DNA of 7,736 bases from Acidobacteriota bacterium (GTDB lineage Bacteria > Acidobacteriota > Thermoanaerobaculia > Multivoradales > JAHEKO01). The stretch's first letter is position 1. The number at the start of each line of letters is the position of its first letter. Below the pieces are notes generated by a model that worked only from the letters and a program-made list of their open reading frames with translations, was not told where the DNA came from and ran no database searches. The stretch spans positions 1 to 7,736 of the forward strand of contig JAPUJD010000124.1 of NCBI GenBank assembly GCA_027296385.1. Direction: 5' to 3'. Below, piece by piece: positions 7,058 through 7,736 of the stretch. The translations under genes were made by a program, and so were the position numbers.

Positions 7058-7286
7058 ATGCCACACTACGCGCCGAATCGTGTGTCCCCTGGCGAATCCT
7101 CGGCCGAGTGTTTCCGGGATCAGTTCGGCACCGAGCCCGCACTCTCGCTACACGCGCCAGGTCGGGTCAACGTGCTCGGCGCCCACGTCGACTACCACCA
7201 GGGCCTGGTCCTGCCTGGAGCGATCGACCGGGGACTGGACTTCGCCGCCGCCGCGCGGGGGCGACCCCCTGATCCTCCGCTGCTGA
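7058..7286 (+). pseudogene. galK: Galactokinase, 5' fragment only (broken or misjoined)
   Basis: Galactokinase phosphorylates galactose to galactose-1-phosphate (Leloir pathway); intact enzymes have roughly 350-400 residues. Here only the first 68 or so are recognisable: LHAPGRVNVLGAHVDYHQGL (31-50) and VLPGAIDRGLDFAAAAR (51-67) match the N-terminal galactokinase signature. R36, H43 and D45 of the sugar site are kept, but the usual Glu of GEHTDY is Ala (A42). After the G run at 7257-7261 the frame reads RPPDPPLLIG and on into sequence antisense to the next gene, ending at 7537. In the neighbouring frame GDPLILRC (ending 7283) looks more galactokinase-like before a TGA at 7284-7286, so one surplus G in the run is possible. 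The rest of the kinase (GHMP ATP-binding loop, C-terminal domain) is absent. True truncation, frameshift plus rearrangement, and assembly chimera all fit. Confidence 0.7.
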
Positions 7287-7302
7287 TTGGTCTCCGGATC
7301 AG
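7269..7302. repeat. Inverted repeat at the galactokinase / convergent gene junction
   Basis: CTGATCC (7269-7275) is matched by GGATCAG (7296-7302) across a 20-base spacer. The second arm overlaps the stop codon of the minus-strand gene and the first lies at the end of recognisable galactokinase sequence. It might be a weak bidirectional terminator, though there is no T tract, or mark a rearrangement or template-switch point. Confidence 0.4.
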
Positions 7303-7736
7303 TCGTGATCGTGACCTCGCCCGCGACTCCGACCGCGCCGATCATGGCGATCATCCCGGCGGTCGTAGCGATGGTGACGCTGGTCGTAGCGATGGTGACG
7401 CCGGTCGTAGCGATCATGACGTAGGTGGTGACGCGAGTCGTAGCGGTTGCGATCGTAGCGGTAGTGCTGAGGCGACGGCGCCACCCGGTATCCGAAATAG
7501 CCGTAGCCGCCGGCAGGCTCGTAGCCGTAGCGGCTGAAGTGATGACGTATCAGGGGACACGACGAAGCGTGGTAGTAGTGGCGGTCGCGGATGTAGCAGG
7601 CCGAGCCACACTGGTATCCGTCGTAATGCAACCGGGGGCTCGTGCGGTAAAAATACCGCGGCGCATGCCTGTAGCCGTGATGATGGTCGCTGAAGCCGAG
7701 GGAGAAATGAGCGCCGCCGATCGAGAAAGCGGCGCC
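7299..7736 (-). CDS. His/Tyr/Arg-rich protein of unknown function, C-terminal part
   Basis: 145 residues are visible in one uninterrupted frame that is still open at the right edge, so the start and any signal peptide lie outside the window. I do not recognise a named family. The visible N-terminal part is Gly/His/Phe-rich (GGAHFSLGFSDHHHGYRH), followed by a segment with three cysteines (YQCGSACYIRDRHYYH, then SSCPLIRHH). Next comes a Gly/Tyr stretch (YGYEPAGGYGYFGYR). A low-complexity C-terminal tail is built of seven-residue units near HHRYDRR, closing in RGRSRGRGHDHD. The composition suggests a small secreted or periplasmic protein, possibly metal- or polyanion-binding; this is inference from composition only. 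It is convergent with the galactokinase fragment, about 12 bases from the TGA at 7284-7286. Codon-level periodicity and the composed N-terminal part argue that this strand, not the plus strand, is coding. Confidence 0.6.
   Translation of the reverse strand, partial: GAAFSIGGAHFSLGFSDHHHGYRHAPRYFYRTSPRLHYDGYQCGSACYIRDRHYYHASSCPLIRHHFSRYGYEPAGGYGYFGYRVAPSPQHYRYDRNRYDSRHHLRHDRYDRRHHRYDQRHHRYDRRDDRHDRRGRSRGRGHDHD
7340..7423. repeat. 21-bp tandem repeat, about four units
   Basis: Units at 7361-7381, 7382-7402 and 7403-7423 begin GGTCGTAGCGAT; the first two differ at a single base and the third is diverged. 7340-7360 is a more decayed copy. The period is a multiple of three and lies within the minus-strand gene, where each unit encodes seven residues close to HHRYDRR. 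Copy number is likely variable through slippage. Confidence 0.8.

Noticed and set aside
7148..7417. Minus-strand open frame reading MIATTGVTIATT and on
   Set aside because: It is an out-of-frame reading of the 21-bp repeat of the His/Tyr-rich gene that continues antisense to the galactokinase start.
7340..7423. CRISPR-like regular repeats
   Set aside because: The 21-bp units are directly tandem without spacers, keep the reading frame and encode a seven-residue protein repeat.
5174..7537. 787-codon plus-strand open frame
   Set aside because: Most of it is antisense to the GH2 gene. Only the part from the ATG at 7058, preceded by a strong Shine-Dalgarno site, encodes recognisable protein (galactokinase).

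Overview
This is a GC-rich bacterial window with densely packed genes, probably from an environmental or metagenomic genome. The succinate dehydrogenase is the three-gene type B form (one five-helix cytochrome b subunit, gene order C-A-B). Together with the high GC and the PcnB-type poly(A) polymerase, this would fit Acidobacteriota or a deltaproteobacterium-like lineage. That placement is inference, because no marker gene here is decisive.

Left region (1-3249, all minus strand): a tight sdhC-sdhA-sdhB operon. sdhC and sdhA overlap by four bases (ATGA), sdhA and sdhB by one (TAATG), and sdhB runs off the left edge. The operon encodes the membrane complex that couples succinate oxidation (or fumarate reduction) to the quinone pool. 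A 257-base non-coding gap upstream (3250-3506) holds a terminator-like hairpin for the preceding gene, a weak promoter candidate and a perfect 7-bp dyad over the predicted transcription start.

Middle region (3507-6967, minus strand): a glycoside hydrolase family 2 enzyme whose stop codon overlaps the start of a pcnB-type poly(A) polymerase (ATGA). The two genes appear to be translationally coupled, an unexpected pairing of sugar catabolism with RNA 3'-end processing.

Right region (6968-7736): divergent from the GH2 gene is a clear galactokinase start with a strong Shine-Dalgarno sequence. Only about the first 68-76 residues are recognisable. It then runs into the 3' end of a convergent minus-strand gene for a His/Tyr/Arg-rich protein that leaves the window on the right. 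That gene ends in a 21-bp tandem repeat encoding a seven-residue unit. The galactokinase break is either a real truncation or rearrangement, or an assembly chimera. The GH2-galactokinase neighbourhood suggests beta-galactoside use: hydrolysis, then phosphorylation of galactose.

I see no CRISPR array, RNA gene, transposase or phage gene, and nothing that amounts to a new multi-gene system. The points most worth checking are the galactokinase break, the GH2-pcnB coupling, the dyads in the two promoter regions and the repeat-tailed protein.
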